From NCBI GenBank assembly GCA_026400815.1, contig JAPLOI010000063.1:62001-126000 (forward strand): 64,000 bases of DNA, in the 5' to 3' direction. Source of the DNA: Alphaproteobacteria bacterium (GTDB lineage: Bacteria; Pseudomonadota; Alphaproteobacteria; Acetobacterales; Acetobacteraceae). The number at the start of each line of letters is the position of its first letter. The first letter of the stretch is position 1. A model generated the notes under the pieces. That model saw nothing but the letters and a program-made list of their open reading frames with translations, had not been told where the DNA came from and did not search any database. Positions 1-9,697 of the stretch are shown here, piece after piece. The position numbers and the translations under genes were made by a program.

Positions 1-873
1 GATCCCTATATGCGTGGGCGGTTGCGGGAGGTGCAGACCTATGCCGCACCGATCATGCCCGGCGAGGTGATGACCGGGGAGACGATCGGCGAGGTGATTG
101 CCTCGGGCGATCCCGGCTTCGCGGTGGGGGACATCGTGGGCGGGTCGCGCGGGTGGCAGAGCCATACCGTCTCGGCCGCCGCGTCGCTCTACAAGATCGC
201 GCGCGGGTCGGCGCCGCTGCAGGCCTATCTGGGCGTGCTGGGGATGCCGGGGACGACGGCGTATTCCGGGATGAAGGATATCGGGCAGCCGAAGGCCGGC
301 GAGACGGTGGTGATTTCCGCCGCTTCCGGGGCCGTGGGCTCCGTGGCCGGGCAGTTGGCCAAGCGGGCCGGGGCGCGGGTGATCGGGGTGGCCGGCGGGC
401 CGGACAAGTGCCTGTGGGTGCAGGAGGCGCTGGGCTTCGATGCTTGCATCGATCATCGCGTGGGTAATCTGGATGACGCGCTGCGCGAGACCTGCCCGAA
501 CGGGATCGATGTGTATTTCGAGAACGTAGGCGGGGCGCTGCAGCATGCGGTGTTCGCGCAGCTCAATCCGTTCGCGCGCGTGGTGATGTGCGGGATGGTG
601 GCGCAGTACAACGAGCAGGAGATGCCGGCGGGGCCCAATCTGGGGTCCGTGGTGGGCAAGCGGGTGCGGATCGAGGGGCTGATCGTTTCCGACAAGCCGG
701 AGCGGTTCGCGGAATGGCGCGCGCTGGCGGCGCCTTGGGTGAAGGAGGGCTCGCTGCACTATCGCGAGACGGTGCTGGACGGGCTGGAAAGCGCGCCCGA
801 GGCGCTGGGCGGGATCCTGCGCGGGGACAACTTCGGCAAGATGCTGGTGAAGGTGGGGGCGGACCCGGCGTAA
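1..873 (+). CDS. MDR-family NADP-dependent oxidoreductase, 5' partial
   Basis: This is the C-terminal 290 codons of a medium-chain dehydrogenase/reductase of the CurA/leukotriene B4 12-hydroxydehydrogenase type, a zinc-free enzyme that reduces activated double bonds of enones with NADPH. The frame is open from base 1 and begins DPYMRGRL, the motif normally found some 40-50 residues into these proteins, so the start lies outside the window. The Rossmann segment (SAASGAVGSVAGQLAKRAG), the YFENVGG motif and the C-terminal GKMLVKV ending are all visible. The stop is followed after 5 bases by a hairpin that probably ends transcription. The family call is strong; the physiological substrate is unknown. 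Confidence 0.9.
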   Translation, partial: DPYMRGRLREVQTYAAPIMPGEVMTGETIGEVIASGDPGFAVGDIVGGSRGWQSHTVSAAASLYKIARGSAPLQAYLGVLGMPGTTAYSGMKDIGQPKAGETVVISAASGAVGSVAGQLAKRAGARVIGVAGGPDKCLWVQEALGFDACIDHRVGNLDDALRETCPNGIDVYFENVGGALQHAVFAQLNPFARVVMCGMVAQYNEQEMPAGPNLGSVVGKRVRIEGLIVSDKPERFAEWRALAAPWVKEGSLHYRETVLDGLESAPEALGGILRGDNFGKMLVKVGADPA

Positions 874-878
874 GGGTT

Positions 879-902
879 CTTCTTTTTCTGTAGAAAAAGA
901 AG
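879..902 (+). repeat. A/T-rich hairpin repeat, copy A
   Basis: A perfect 10-bp stem, CTTCTTTTTC / GAAAAAGAAG, with loop TGTA starts six bases after the stop of the oxidoreductase, followed by CAAAAAGACTTT (903-914). It is one of five copies of the same hairpin in this window (copies at 975, 36894, 56070 and 56220). With copy B it forms a head-to-head pair. Its position suggests a terminator function. Confidence 0.8.
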
Positions 903-974
903 CAAAAAGACTTTCATTTGTTGGCGCCGGGTCTGGCCAGGCCGGCACGCGTGACAGCGAATGAAGTTTTTTTG

Positions 975-998
975 CTTCTTTTTGTTCACAAAAAGAAG
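975..998 (-). repeat. A/T-rich hairpin repeat, copy B (inverted relative to A)
   Basis: A perfect 10-bp stem, CTTCTTTTTG / CAAAAAGAAG, with loop TTCA, preceded by AAGTTTTTTTG. It is copy A in the opposite orientation, and the inner flanks of A and B (catt...aatg) are also complementary, so the whole 879-998 block is a nested inverted repeat around about 50 bases of unrelated GC-rich sequence. The right arm lies just upstream of the transporter start and supplies its only purine-rich stretch (AGAAGAG). Confidence 0.8.
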
Positions 999-1010
999 AG
1001 TCTTGCTTTG

Positions 1011-1880
1011 ATGCCCCCAGTTGATCATGTGCGCCCCACGGTGCCCTTCGCCGTGGCGACACTGGCGATCATGGTGTTCACCACCATGGACGCGGTGGTG
1101 AAGGCGCTGCCGGCGGGGTTGCCGACCATCCAGGTGGTGGCGATGCGGTTTGCCTTGGGCATTCCGCTGGTGCTTCTGGCGGTGTGGTGGGGGCGGGCGG
1201 GGTGGCCGAGTGCGGCTTCGTGGCGGGCGAACGGGCCGCGCGGGCTGCTGACGATTGCCTCGACCTTCCTGTTTTTCACCGCGCTGCGGCGGTTGCCGTT
1301 CGCGGAGGCGCTGGCGCTTTCGTATCTCGGGCCGCTGCTGGTGGCGACGCTGGCGGCGTTGATCCTGAAGGAGAAGCTGCGGCCGGATGTGCTGGGGGCG
1401 GTGCTGCTGGGCCTGGCGGGCGTGGGGGTGATTGCCTGGGGGCCGCTTTCGGAGGCGGAGGGGCTCAGCGGGGATGTGATCGGGATTGCCGCGGCGGTGG
1501 GGTCGGCGGTGACCTATGCGCTGAATACGGTGTTGCTGCGGCGGCAGGCGAAGAAGGACAGCGCGACCTCCATCGTGTTGATCTTGCACATTGTGCCGGC
1601 GTTCCTGGCCGCACCTTTCGCGGTGGTTGGGTGGCAGGCGCCCTCGGCGCAGGTGTGGGGGGTGTTCGCGCTGGTGGCGGTGCTCGGCGTGTCTGGCCAT
1701 TTCCTGCTGACCTGGGCGTTCGGGCGGGCGCGGGCGGGGGTGCTGGCGATCGTGGATTACCTGGCGCTGCCCTATGCGGCGGCGGTGGGGTATCTGTTTT
1801 TTGGCGAGGTGCCGGCGCTGGCGGTGTGGCTGGGGGCGGGGCTGATCGTGGTGGCGTGCCTGATCGTGACGCGCAGGTAG
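1011..1880 (+). CDS. EamA/DMT-superfamily transporter
   Basis: A 289-residue inner-membrane protein with about ten hydrophobic segments in two halves, typical of two EamA domains (drug/metabolite transporter superfamily). The start at 1011 (MPPVDHVRP...) is chosen because any upstream extension would translate the hairpin repeat at 975-998; an AGAAGAG stretch at 995-1000 may serve as the ribosome site. It ends one base before the convergent ackA stop. The substrate cannot be inferred; homologues export amino acids or other metabolites. A second, distantly similar EamA protein lies at 54980-55867. Confidence 0.88.
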   Translation: MPPVDHVRPTVPFAVATLAIMVFTTMDAVVKALPAGLPTIQVVAMRFALGIPLVLLAVWWGRAGWPSAASWRANGPRGLLTIASTFLFFTALRRLPFAEALALSYLGPLLVATLAALILKEKLRPDVLGAVLLGLAGVGVIAWGPLSEAEGLSGDVIGIAAAVGSAVTYALNTVLLRRQAKKDSATSIVLILHIVPAFLAAPFAVVGWQAPSAQVWGVFALVAVLGVSGHFLLTWAFGRARAGVLAIVDYLALPYAAAVGYLFFGEVPALAVWLGAGLIVVACLIVTRR

Positions 1881-1881
1881 A

Positions 1882-3060
1882 TCAGGCAGCCAGGACTTCC
1901 AGCGTGTGGAGCGCCATCATGCGTTCCTCATCGGTGTGGATGACGAGGACTGGGGTGGTGCCGTCGGCGGAGATGGTGGGGGCGTTGGAAGCGTTGCGGG
2001 CGGGGTCGAGCGTGATGCAGAGGAAGCCGAGGTTCTCGCAGATGGCGGCGCGCAGGGGGGCGGAGTGTTCGCCGATCCCGGCGGTGAAGACCAGGGCATC
2101 GAGACCGCCGAGGCAGGCGGCCAGGGCGCCGATTTCGCGGCGGACGCGCCAGGCGAAGTGGGAGAGGGCCCGGCTGGCCTGTTCGGTGCCGGCGGCCTCG
2201 ATCTCGCGCACATCCTGGCTGATGCCGGACATGCCATTGAGGCCGCTGCCGCTGTAGAGCAGGCGGGTGACCTCGGCGAGGGACATGCCCATGGTGCCGA
2301 GCAGGTGCAGGATCACGCCGGGGTCGATGCTGCCGGTGCGGGTGCCCATCGGCACGCCATCGAGCGCGGTGAAGCCCATGGTGGTGGCGATGCTGCGGCC
2401 GGCCTGCATGGCGCAGAGCGAGGCGCCGTTGCCGAGATGGGCGGCGATGACGCGGCCGGCAGCGAGGTCCGGGTGCTGGGCGGCCAGGGTGCGGGCGATG
2501 AATTCGTAGGACAGGCCGTGGAAGCCGTAGCGGCGGATGCCTTGCTCGTAGAACTGCGGCGGCAGGGCGAAGGTTTCGGCTTCCCAGGGCTGGGTGCGGT
2601 GGAAGGCGGTGTCGAAGCAGGCGATGTGGGGGACATCGGGGAAATGCGCCATCGCGGCGTCGATGCCGGCCAGGTTGTGCGGCTGGTGCAGCGGGGCGAG
2701 GGGGATGAGGGATTGGAGGTCGGCGAGGAGTTCGGTGTCGATCTGGGCGGGGGCAGCGTGGTGGGGGCCGCCATGGACCACGCGGTGGCCGACGGCGATG
2801 ACGCGGGCGGATTCCAGGCTGCGCTCCAGCAGGCCGATCACGGCGGCGACGGCGGCGGCGTGGGTGGTGGGTTCCGGCAGGGTTTCGGTGGCGAGCTTGG
2901 TGCCGGTGGCGTCGTGCGCAGAGAAGCGGGCGCGGGCGCCAATGCCTTCGACCTGGCCGGCGATGCGTTCCTGCGGGATGGCGGAGTCGAGCGTGTAGGC
3001 GGCGAATTTGAGCGAGGAGGAGCCGGCGTTGAGGACCAGGAGGGCGGCGCGGGCCGGCAT
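1882..3060 (-). CDS. ackA: Acetate kinase
   Basis: A 392-residue protein of normal length. The N-terminus LLVLNAGSSSLKF is the acetokinase phosphate-binding signature, and the second family signature region (FHGLSYEFIA, HLGNGASLCA, GIGEHS) is present. It interconverts acetate + ATP and acetyl phosphate + ADP, or the propionate equivalent. Its start overlaps the stop of the upstream DsbA-like gene (TGATG), so the two are probably translated together. No phosphotransacetylase gene (pta), its usual partner, lies next to it in this window. Strong call. Confidence 0.95.
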   Translation of the reverse strand: MPARAALLVLNAGSSSLKFAAYTLDSAIPQERIAGQVEGIGARARFSAHDATGTKLATETLPEPTTHAAAVAAVIGLLERSLESARVIAVGHRVVHGGPHHAAPAQIDTELLADLQSLIPLAPLHQPHNLAGIDAAMAHFPDVPHIACFDTAFHRTQPWEAETFALPPQFYEQGIRRYGFHGLSYEFIARTLAAQHPDLAAGRVIAAHLGNGASLCAMQAGRSIATTMGFTALDGVPMGTRTGSIDPGVILHLLGTMGMSLAEVTRLLYSGSGLNGMSGISQDVREIEAAGTEQASRALSHFAWRVRREIGALAACLGGLDALVFTAGIGEHSAPLRAAICENLGFLCITLDPARNASNAPTISADGTTPVLVIHTDEERMMALHTLEVLAA

Positions 3061-3719
3061 CAGTCTTCCAGCAGCGCCACGTCGAGCAGGCGCTCGATCA
3101 CTTCGGCTTCCTGGGCACCGGCAATGGCGTGGCGGCCGCCGAGGACGAAGCAGGGCACGCCGTTGATGCCGAGGCGGTGGGCGCGCAGGTTCTCGGCGTG
3201 GATGGCGTCGTGCTCCGCGTCGCTTTCCAGGAAATCGCGGGCCGCGGCCATGTCCAGCCCGACGGAGCCGGCCAGCGCGGTGAGGATGAAGACGTCGCCG
3301 ATATCAAGGCCTTCCGTGAAATGGGCGGCGAAGAGGGACATGGCCATTTCGTCGGCGCGGCCTTCGCGGGCGGCGTAGCGGACCAGGCGGTGGGCATCGA
3401 CGGAGGAGGGGGTGCGGCGGATGCGCTCGAAGCGGAAGGTGATGCCTTCGGGGCGGCCGATCTCGGTGATGGAGGCGTAGAGGCGGCGGGCGCGATCCTC
3501 GCCGCCGAACTTGCGCAGCACGTAGTCGCTGCGGGCCATGCCGAGGCGGGGCATGTCGGGGTTCAGCAGGAAGGGGTGCCAGACGAGGGTGGAGGCGATG
3601 TCGGGCCGGCGATGCAGGGTGCGCAGCAGGCGCTGGACGCCGAGATAGCACCAGGGGCAGACGAGGTCGTGGACGACCTCGATCATCAGGCGGGCCTTGG
3701 GTGGCACGTGGATGTTCAT
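3060..3719 (-). CDS. DsbA-family (FrnE-like) thioredoxin-fold oxidoreductase
   Basis: 219 residues with a thioredoxin-fold DSBA domain spanning nearly the whole protein. The redox motif C21-P-W-C24 follows the first beta strand (EVVHDLVCPWCYLG), and the later GVPCFVLGGRHAIAGAQ segment holds the cis-Pro loop of the FrnE/2-hydroxychromene-2-carboxylate isomerase branch. There is no signal peptide, so it is probably cytoplasmic, as FrnE is. FrnE proteins are dithiol oxidoreductases tied to oxidative stress. It is first in a two-gene unit with ackA. The exact substrate is unknown. Confidence 0.88.
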   Translation of the reverse strand: MNIHVPPKARLMIEVVHDLVCPWCYLGVQRLLRTLHRRPDIASTLVWHPFLLNPDMPRLGMARSDYVLRKFGGEDRARRLYASITEIGRPEGITFRFERIRRTPSSVDAHRLVRYAAREGRADEMAMSLFAAHFTEGLDIGDVFILTALAGSVGLDMAAARDFLESDAEHDAIHAENLRAHRLGINGVPCFVLGGRHAIAGAQEAEVIERLLDVALLED

Positions 3720-3939
3720 GGCGGGAAGGCTCGCATCGCGTGGCGTGAGTATCGCGGTGGTGGGGCACGGAGCGCAAGCGGCGGCTGGCGTCGATAGTGC
3801 TGAACCAGGAATGAAGGTGTGACATCATAATGTTGATATAATTTGATGATATAACATTTTCATAGGGTTCGTGATGGATATGAGAGGTTCTAGTGATGGG
3901 GAACCATCACTATGGTGTGGGATGATCATGAAACAAAAA
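3720..3939. other. Intergenic spacer, partly AT-rich
   Basis: No gene is supported here. About 3830-3880 is clearly more AT-rich than its surroundings (runs such as taatttgatgatataac), and 3891-3916 holds short dyads (gtgatgg/ccatcac). It separates the ackA unit from the end of the liv operon and probably contains the promoter of the DsbA-ackA pair, but I could not fix -35 and -10 boxes convincingly. Confidence 0.4.
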
Positions 3940-3961
3940 GGCCCCGCGTTGCCGCGGGGCC
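3940..3961 (-). terminator. Rho-independent terminator of the liv operon
   Basis: A perfect 9-bp stem, GGCCCCGCG / CGCGGGGCC, with a 4-base loop (3949-3952). Read on the minus strand it is followed by a T-tract (TTTTTGTTT, complement of 3931-3939). It sits 25 bases after the livK stop at 3986. Confidence 0.93.
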
Positions 3962-3985
3962 CTTCCGGTCCGGCTGGGCCGGGGA

Positions 3986-5161
3986 TCAGTAGCCGATCGG
4001 CTCCTTGAGCGACTGCTCCCACTTGCCGTTCTTGACCACCGCCACGTAGCTCTTGTTGGAGCCCTGGCGGATGTTGGGGCCGTAGCTCATCGACGGCGAG
4101 CCGAAGATGTCGTCGAAGTTCTTGATGCTCTCCGTGCCGGCGATGAAGCTGTCCAGCGTGAGGTTGCGGCCGGCGTTCTGCAGGCCCTGGATCAGCACCT
4201 GGGCGGCGGAATAGCCGATCTGGGCGGCGAAGTTCGGGTCGCGGCCGAATTTCTCGCGATAGGACTTGAGGAAGGTCTGCACTGCCGGGCGGGGGTCGTC
4301 CTTGCCGACGAAGAGCACGGAGGTCATGCACTCCACGCCTTCGGTGACGCCGCCGGGGACTTCGGCCACGGCGCTGTCATAGGCGGCGACCTGGGCCATG
4401 AGCGGCACGTCCCAGCCGGTTTTGCGCACGGCGGCGACGATCTGGTTGGTGTCGCGCACGATGGTGCCGAGCAGGATGGCGTCGCAGCCGGCATCCTTCA
4501 GCTTGGCGACCGAGGCGGAGAAATCGGCATCCGTCGGCTTGTGGGCGGTTTCGGCGGCCAGCGACATGTTCATCGCCTTGAGCTGGTCGCGGGCGCCATC
4601 CATCACGTCGCGGCCGAAATCGGTATCCTGGTACATCGCGCAGATCTTCTTGCGGCCGCGCTCGGCCAGCAGCTTCACGGCGGAGCGCATCTGGTCGTAG
4701 TACGAGGAGGCGAGGCCGAACTTCAGGCGGTGGTACGGCTCGTACATCGAGCGGGCCGAGGTGAGCGGGAACATGTTCGGCACGCCCTTGGCGAGCTGGT
4801 CGGGCATGACCGCGTTGTTCATCGGCGTGCCGCCATTGGCGATCAGCAGGAACACGTTGTCGCGGTTGATCAGCTTGTTGGCGGCCTGGATGGAGCGCGG
4901 CACCTGGTACTGGTTGTCTTCCAGGATGTAGCGGATCTTGCGGCCGTGGATGCCGCCCTTGGCGTTGATCTCATCGAAGGCGAGGCGGATGGCGTTGGAG
5001 TTGTTGACGCCCCAGGCGACGGTGACGCCGGAGAGGTCGGTGTAGGTGCCGATCACGATTTCCGTGTCGGTGACGCCGCGCACGGCCTGTGCGTTGGCGG
5101 AAAACGGCAGGACCGCGGAGAGCGCAAGTGCGCCCGCGGCGGCCAGGATGTGTCGACGCAT
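3986..5161 (-). CDS. livK: Branched-chain amino acid-type ABC transporter substrate-binding protein
   Basis: 391 residues. The start at 5161 (MRRHILAAAGALALSAVL) is chosen because it opens a classical Sec signal peptide ending near FSANAQA and is preceded by a strong GGAGGG ribosome site; reading further upstream only adds arginine-rich sequence. The mature part matches the periplasmic Leu/Ile/Val-binding (peripla_BP_6) family: TDTEIVIGTYTDLSG at the N-terminus, then LAFDEINAKGG. It delivers ligand to LivHMGF, encoded upstream on the same strand. The ligand could be an aromatic or acyl compound rather than Leu/Ile/Val, given the CoA ligase in the operon. Confidence 0.9.
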   Translation of the reverse strand: MRRHILAAAGALALSAVLPFSANAQAVRGVTDTEIVIGTYTDLSGVTVAWGVNNSNAIRLAFDEINAKGGIHGRKIRYILEDNQYQVPRSIQAANKLINRDNVFLLIANGGTPMNNAVMPDQLAKGVPNMFPLTSARSMYEPYHRLKFGLASSYYDQMRSAVKLLAERGRKKICAMYQDTDFGRDVMDGARDQLKAMNMSLAAETAHKPTDADFSASVAKLKDAGCDAILLGTIVRDTNQIVAAVRKTGWDVPLMAQVAAYDSAVAEVPGGVTEGVECMTSVLFVGKDDPRPAVQTFLKSYREKFGRDPNFAAQIGYSAAQVLIQGLQNAGRNLTLDSFIAGTESIKNFDDIFGSPSMSYGPNIRQGSNKSYVAVVKNGKWEQSLKEPIGY

Positions 5162-5228
5162 TCGTCCCTCCTTCAATCTCGCCGGAATTCTGTGGGGCGT
5201 GCGCCCCGGCCGCGTGCCTGCCGACGGT

Positions 5229-7031
5229 TCAGGCGACGCGGCTTCTTTCCTCCGCCGCCATCTCATCGACGAGCGGGCGGAAACGCTGCAGCACCACCGC
5301 GCGGCGGAGCTTCATCATGGGGGTCAGCTCCGGATCGTCCGGCCCGAGGGCGCGGTCGAGCAGGCGGAAGCGGGCGATGCGGCGGTTGCCGGGGGCGCGG
5401 CCATTGGCGGCCTCCACGGCCTGGGCGACGAGGGCCAGGGCCTCTGGCGCGCGCAGCAGGCCCTGGAAGGCGGTGAAGGCGATGCCGTTCTGCTGCGCCC
5501 AGCCTTCCAGCGCCTCCTGCTCCACCATCAGCAGGGCGGTGAGCTGGCCGGCCTGCTGCAGCACCAGCGCATCGGCGATGTAGGGGCTGAGGGCCAGCTC
5601 GTTCTCGAGCGTCGCGGGGCTGAGCTGGGAGCCGTCGGGCAGGGTGAGCACGTCTTCGGTGCGGCCGGCCAGGGTGAGCATTCCGCCTTCGAGGCGGCCG
5701 AGATCGCCGGTGCGCAGCCAGCCATCGGCGAAGGCGGCGCTGGTGGCTGCCTCATCGCGCCAGTAGCCGGCGCAGACATGGGCACCGCGGACGAGGACCT
5801 CGCCTTCCGGGGAGACGGCGATCTCGCCATGGGCGACGGTGGCGCCGACGCTGCCATGGACGAGGCGGCCTTGCGGCGTGGCGGTGGCCAGGCCGCCGCA
5901 TTCGGTGAGGCCGTAGACCTCGCGCAGGTCGATGCCCATGACGCGGTACCAGCGCAGCAGGGCAGGGGAGACCGGGGCGCCGCCGACCCAGGCGACGCGC
6001 AGGCGATCGAGCCCGATGGTGGCGCGCACGCGCTTGAGCACCAGGGCATCGGCGAGGCCGGCGAGCGGCGAGGCCTGCCCGCTGCGGCCGGCGAGTTCGG
6101 CATCCACGCCGCGCGAGGCGGTGGCCAGCGCCCAATCGAAGGCCGCGCTTTGCAGGCGGGTGGCGCCGGCGGCGGCGACGGCGACGCGGGCGTAGAATTT
6201 CTGCCAGACGCGCGGGATGGCGATCATCACCGTGGGGCGAACCTCGGCGAGGTTCTCCGGCACGGTTTCCGCGTTCTCGACCAGGTTGCTGACGGCGCGG
6301 GCGTGGAGCGAGAGGTAGAGGCCGAGGACGCGCTCGGTGATCTGGCTGGGCGGCAGGAAGGCCAGGCGCTCATCCTGCGGGCCGAGGCCGGTCATGGCGG
6401 CGGCTCCTTCGAGCTGGGCCATGATGTTGCGGTGGGTGAGCATGACGCCGCGCGGCGCGCCGGTGGTGCCGGCGGTGTAGGCGAGCACGGCGAGATTTTC
6501 GGGCGCGATGGCGGCGATGCCCTGGTCCCAGAAGGTGGGGTGGGCGCGGTCGGCGGCTTCGCCGGTGGCGGCGAGGCTGTCCAGGCCGACGCACATCGGG
6601 TCGCTGAAGTCGCGCAGGCCCTTCATGTCCATGATGATGATGCGCTTCAGGGCGGGGCAGCTCTCGCGGAGCTGCAGCACCTTGTCCAGCTGTTCCTCGC
6701 CTTCGACGAAGACGGTGGTGCAGCCGGAATCCTGCAGGATGGCGGCGACGGCGGGACCAGCGTCTGTCGGGGTGAGCCCCAGGCTTACCCCGCCAATCGA
6801 GAGGATGGCCAGGTCGGCGGCGATCCAATCCGGCGTGGCTTCGGAGATGATGCCGACGACTTCGCCGGGCTGGATGCCATCGGCACGGAGCGCGCAGCCG
6901 ATGGCGCGCAGGCGGGCGCCGAGTTCGGACCAGGAAATGGCGCGCCAGATGCCGCGTTCCTTGCGGCGCAGGATCGTCTCCGGCGCGTGGGCGGCGATGC
7001 GGGCGGCGAGCAGGGCGGGGAGGGTTTGCAT
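5229..7031 (-). CDS. AMP-dependent acyl-CoA synthetase (long-chain type) in the liv operon
   Basis: About 600 residues of the ANL superfamily. Visible are the AMP-binding P-loop-like YTAGTTGAPRGVMLTHRN, the YGLTECGG adenylation motif and the GWLRTGDLG hinge motif. The fold resembles FadD15/long-chain ligases that activate a carboxylate to acyl-AMP and then acyl-CoA. ATG 7031 is taken as the start; a GTG at 7043 would overlap the end of livF by ten bases, and neither has a good ribosome site. Its place between livF and livK suggests that the imported compound is activated with CoA on entry. Substrate unknown. Confidence 0.88.
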   Translation of the reverse strand: MQTLPALLAARIAAHAPETILRRKERGIWRAISWSELGARLRAIGCALRADGIQPGEVVGIISEATPDWIAADLAILSIGGVSLGLTPTDAGPAVAAILQDSGCTTVFVEGEEQLDKVLQLRESCPALKRIIIMDMKGLRDFSDPMCVGLDSLAATGEAADRAHPTFWDQGIAAIAPENLAVLAYTAGTTGAPRGVMLTHRNIMAQLEGAAAMTGLGPQDERLAFLPPSQITERVLGLYLSLHARAVSNLVENAETVPENLAEVRPTVMIAIPRVWQKFYARVAVAAAGATRLQSAAFDWALATASRGVDAELAGRSGQASPLAGLADALVLKRVRATIGLDRLRVAWVGGAPVSPALLRWYRVMGIDLREVYGLTECGGLATATPQGRLVHGSVGATVAHGEIAVSPEGEVLVRGAHVCAGYWRDEAATSAAFADGWLRTGDLGRLEGGMLTLAGRTEDVLTLPDGSQLSPATLENELALSPYIADALVLQQAGQLTALLMVEQEALEGWAQQNGIAFTAFQGLLRAPEALALVAQAVEAANGRAPGNRRIARFRLLDRALGPDDPELTPMMKLRRAVVLQRFRPLVDEMAAEERSRVA

Positions 7032-7033
7032 GT

Positions 7034-7806
7034 TCAGCGCCACAGCTTCTTCTTTTTCCAGCGCCGTTGGCCGCGGGCGCCTTCCTCCTTGTGGCCGAGG
7101 TAGAACTCGCGGATGTCGTCGCGCTGCATCAGGCTTTGGCAGGTGTCTTCCATGACGATGCGCCCGACCTCCAGCACGTAGCCGTAATCGGCGGTTTGCA
7201 GCGCGATATGGGCGTTCTGCTCCACCAGCAGGATGGACACGCCGCGCTCGCGGTTGATGCGCTTCACGATCTCGAAGATCTGCAGAGTGAGCAGGGGCGA
7301 GAGGCCGAGCGAGGGTTCATCGAGCAGGAGCAGCTTCGGGCGGCCCATCAGGGCGCGGCTGATGGCCAGCATCTGCTGCTCGCCGCCGGAAAGCTGGCCG
7401 GCGCGCTGGTCGGCGCGTTCCTTGAGGCGGGGGAAGTAGCCGAAGCACATCTCCAGGTCGCGGGCGACCTCATCCTTGTCCGTGCGCGTGTAGCTGCCCA
7501 TGCGCAGGTTTTCGGCGACGGTGAGGAAGGGGAAGATCTCGCGGCCTTCGGGGGAGTGGCAGATGCCGGAGCGCATCACGCGGTCGGGCGTGAAGCCCAT
7601 GATGTCCTGGCCCTGGAAGGCGATCTCGCCGCGATCGGGGTCCAGCACGCCGGAAATGGTGCGCAGGATGGTGGTTTTGCCGGCACCGTTGGCGCCGAGC
7701 ACGGTGACGATGCGGCCTTCCGGCACTTCGAGCGTGACGCCGCGGATGGCCTGGATGGGGCCATAATACGTGTCGATGCCCGATACCTTCAGAAGAGGGG
7801 CTGCGT

Positions 7807-7810
<4 letters not shown>
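7034..7810 (-). CDS. livF: Branched-chain amino acid ABC transporter ATP-binding protein LivF
   Basis: 258 residues. Walker A (GANGAGKTT, near residue 40), the ABC signature LSGGEQQM and Walker B LLLLDEPSLGL mark an ABC ATPase; length and sequence fit LivF. It pairs with LivG to power import through LivHM. The start overlaps the livG stop by four bases (ATGA). The C-terminal tail is unusually basic (RRWKKKKLWR). Confidence 0.93.
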
Positions 7811-8609
<799 letters not shown>

Positions 8610-8613
<4 letters not shown>

Positions 8614-9686
8614 CGCAGCCGCTCCGACTTGGCGTAGGATTTCTGGCGGCGGAAGGCGGCGCGGCGGTGCAGCGGGAATTCGCCGAACCAGCGCTTGGCC
8701 TTCAGCCAGCGACCGTTGATGCCGGCGGGCTCGAACATGATCACCAGCACGAGGATGATGCCGAACAGGCTCGGCTCCAGCCCGGGCAGGCGGCCGAGGC
8801 CGAAGGGCAGGCTGTCGCGGCTGAGGGCGATGGCCTGGGGCAGCATGGAGATGAAGATGGCCCCGAAGATGGCGCCGTGCAGCGAGCCGAGCCCGCCGAT
8901 GAAGACGATGGTGACGAGCTGGATGGAGAGCAGGATGCCGAACCCGTCCGGCGCCAGGTAGTTGGTGTAGTGGCCGTAGGCGGCACCGGCCAGGCCGGTG
9001 ATCCCCGCGCTGATGGCGAAGGCCACGGTTTTGTAGAAGGCCAGGTGGATGCCCATCGACTGGGCCGAGATCTCGCTGTCGCGGATGGCCACCATGGCGC
9101 GGCCGAGCGGCGAGCGCAGGATGTTCATGGCCAGCAGCAGCACCGCGACCAGAATGGCGAGCGAGAGGTAATAGACGCCGGTGCGGCCCTCGATCACGTA
9201 GCCGAAGATCGCCGGGGTGGGCACGGCCAGCCCGTCGAACCCGCCGGTGAGGCCGTGCCATTTCTCCAGCACGATGCCGACGATGCTGCCGAAGGCCAGC
9301 GTGGCGATGGCGAGGTAGAGCCCGCTCATGCGCAGGGTGGGGATGCCGATCAGCACGCCGAACAAGGCGGTGAGCAGGCCGGCGGCGGGCAGCGAGAAGA
9401 TGAACGGCACACCCTTGGTGAGCAGGATGGCGTTGGTGTAGGCGCCGATGCCGAGGAAGGCGGCGTGGCCGAGGCTGACCAGGCCGGTATAGCCGATCAG
9501 CAGCATCAGCCCGACGCCGGCGATGGCGAAGACGAACACGCCGGCCATTTCGCCCACGTAGAACTCGCCCAGCATGTGCGGGATGGCGAGCAGCACCAGC
9601 ATCAGCAGGCCGTACCAGCCCCAGGCGGCGGGGCTGCGGGCCAGGAGCAGGTCCTGGGCGTAGCTTGTTCTGAACATCGCGCGCAT
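8610..9686 (-). CDS. livM: Branched-chain amino acid ABC transporter permease LivM
   Basis: 358 residues with about ten hydrophobic segments. It contains the permease motifs LVSLGHAAFLGIGAYTNAIL and, further on, SLHGAIFGAIFI, typical of the BPD_transp_2 LivM branch. The start at 9686 (MRAMFRTSYAQD) has an AGGGGG ribosome site and lies 11 bases after the livH stop; the inner ATG at 9677 is an alternative. Together with LivH it forms the membrane channel. The C-terminus is long and basic. Confidence 0.92.
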
Positions 9687-9697
9687 CGGTGTGCCCC

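Noticed and set aside
5046-7103. 685-codon open frame on the plus strand
   Set aside because: Antisense to the acyl-CoA ligase, with low-complexity Gly/Ala/Asp-rich translation and no ribosome site.
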